Source: Ectocarpus siliculosus
Taxonomy: Eukaryota; Sar; Phaeophyceae; Ectocarpales; Ectocarpaceae
DNA length: 29,494 nt
Direction of reading: 5' to 3'
Assembly: GCA_000310025.1 (NCBI GenBank)
Contig: FN647938.1
Location: 1,088,482-1,117,975, forward strand
Every line of letters starts with the position of its first letter. Position 1 is the stretch's first letter. The notes under the pieces are model-generated. The model searched no databases. It saw only the letters and a list, made by a program, of their open reading frames with translations, and was not told where the DNA came from. A program made the translations under genes and the position numbers. Shown in pieces: positions 28,999 through 29,494 of this stretch.

Positions 28999-29494
28999 CT
29001 CCGTGTCGCTGAGAAGAGGGATGTCCATCGTTTCAAGGTCCAACGCGGCAGCAGAAGGGTCCGTGCCGCGACTGCCTACGCCTGCCGTAGCTTCCCCCGC
29101 CGGCTTACTAGCCGCACGCGATTGGCGCCCTTGGCCTCTGCCCGCTCCCTCTCCTCCCCTTCCGCCCATTTCTCCGCGACCGCCGCCGCGCCCGCGGCCG
29201 CCGAGTCCAGGGCCGCGGCCGTCGAGTCCAGGGCCGCGGCCGTCGAGTCCAGGGCCGCGGCCATCGACACCAGGCCCGCGCCCGCGCCCGCCGCCACGGC
29301 CATCAACCGGCCCTCCACGGCCGCGCCCCCTACCTCCAGCGCCCCTACCGCCGACACCTATCGTCATCCCGTCGTCGAAAGAGCCTGAGTGCTCCCTGCG
29401 GGGCGGGCCCCTGCCGAATTGGCCAGGGCCGTGCTCTGAAGGTGGCGGGCCAACTCCGACCCGCCCCTGCCGCACGGTGGAGGACCCCCTCCTG
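28999..29494 (-). CDS. RGG-rich exon, 5' part beyond the window
   Basis: The minus-strand frame is open from the window edge to the donor at 28999 (165 codons, phase 0) and is rich in Gly and Arg. It contains RGG, GRG and GGR repeats and a 7-residue repeat DGRGPGL in four copies. A non-repetitive segment at the end (AAALDLETMDIPLLSDTE) is hydrophobic-acidic. RGG boxes commonly bind RNA and are arginine-methylated (family knowledge). Joining to the 742-codon exon gives a protein of at least 989 residues with an RGG head and a prion-like tail. The first exon and start codon are not in the window. The join is predicted, not shown. Confidence 0.6.
29200..29283. repeat. In-frame 21-bp tandem repeat, 4 copies
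   Basis: The unit GTCGAGTCCAGGGCCGCGGC plus C occurs in exact form at 29221-29241 and 29242-29262, with near copies on each side. The length is a multiple of three, so copy-number change keeps the RGG reading frame. Confidence 0.9.

Noticed and set aside
28699-29388. 229-codon plus-strand frame with AVESRAA repeats
   Set aside because: It is antisense to the RGG exon, and the repeat peptide is the by-product of the 21-bp unit.
1-29494. Integrated large DNA virus or defence system
   Set aside because: No capsid, polymerase, virus-type integrase or defence-gene motifs were seen. The recognisable enzymes are retroelement proteins plus one lipase-like relic.

Overview
The window reads as nuclear DNA of a eukaryote with a moderately GC-rich, transposon-laden genome. 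Coding density is low. There are LTR and non-LTR retrotransposons, CAG/CTG tracts, splice-like junctions (donors GTGAGG and GTGTGTG) and introns of about 1 kb or more. No prokaryotic operon or CRISPR structure is present. The overall style fits a stramenopile such as a brown alga (Ectocarpus-like). That assignment is inference, not proof.

Layout. At 183-755 (minus) lies a decayed 3' fragment of a LINE-type retrotransposon. A better preserved relative (reverse transcriptase to C-terminal zinc-like motif) lies at 19617-21480 (minus). Between 2400 and 3730 are a minisatellite and a 466-bp element with inverted ends (MITE-like). A broken class-3-lipase-like gene occupies 4399-5407. A 448-bp non-autonomous LTR element (TRIM type: identical 68-bp LTRs, PBS-like and PPT-like sites, 4-bp target duplication) is at 5671-6118. 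A possible broken retroelement-type nuclease domain is at 8040-8850 (minus).

The centrepiece is a Ty1/copia LTR retrotransposon, 9432-15764. It has identical 255-bp LTRs, a 5-bp target duplication (CTTTC), Gag with two zinc knuckles, protease, a DD35E integrase, reverse transcriptase (YVDD) and RNase H. Identical LTRs imply a very recent insertion, yet the polyprotein frame is broken at least three times by single-base shifts in or near short homopolymers, and a 161-base N gap interrupts it. Sequence error is a serious possibility.

The right end (24166 to beyond 29494, minus strand) carries what looks like the main host gene. It is a very low-complexity protein of at least about 989 residues with an RGG-rich N-terminal part, a 742-codon middle exon containing six spaced DLSAYQ-type motifs and a Q/A/S-rich prion-like tail, and a Q-rich terminal exon. 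Splice junctions are predicted from sequence and fit in phase. The composition suggests an RNA-binding or condensate-forming protein, but no known family was recognised.

The rest is mostly intergenic sequence with short tandem repeats, hairpins, a perfect G-quadruplex motif, tRNA-promoter-like boxes and one possible terminal exon for a 47-residue hydrophobic peptide. The genes do not form an evident pathway. The window is a sparsely genic, repeat-rich segment with one host gene and one host pseudogene.
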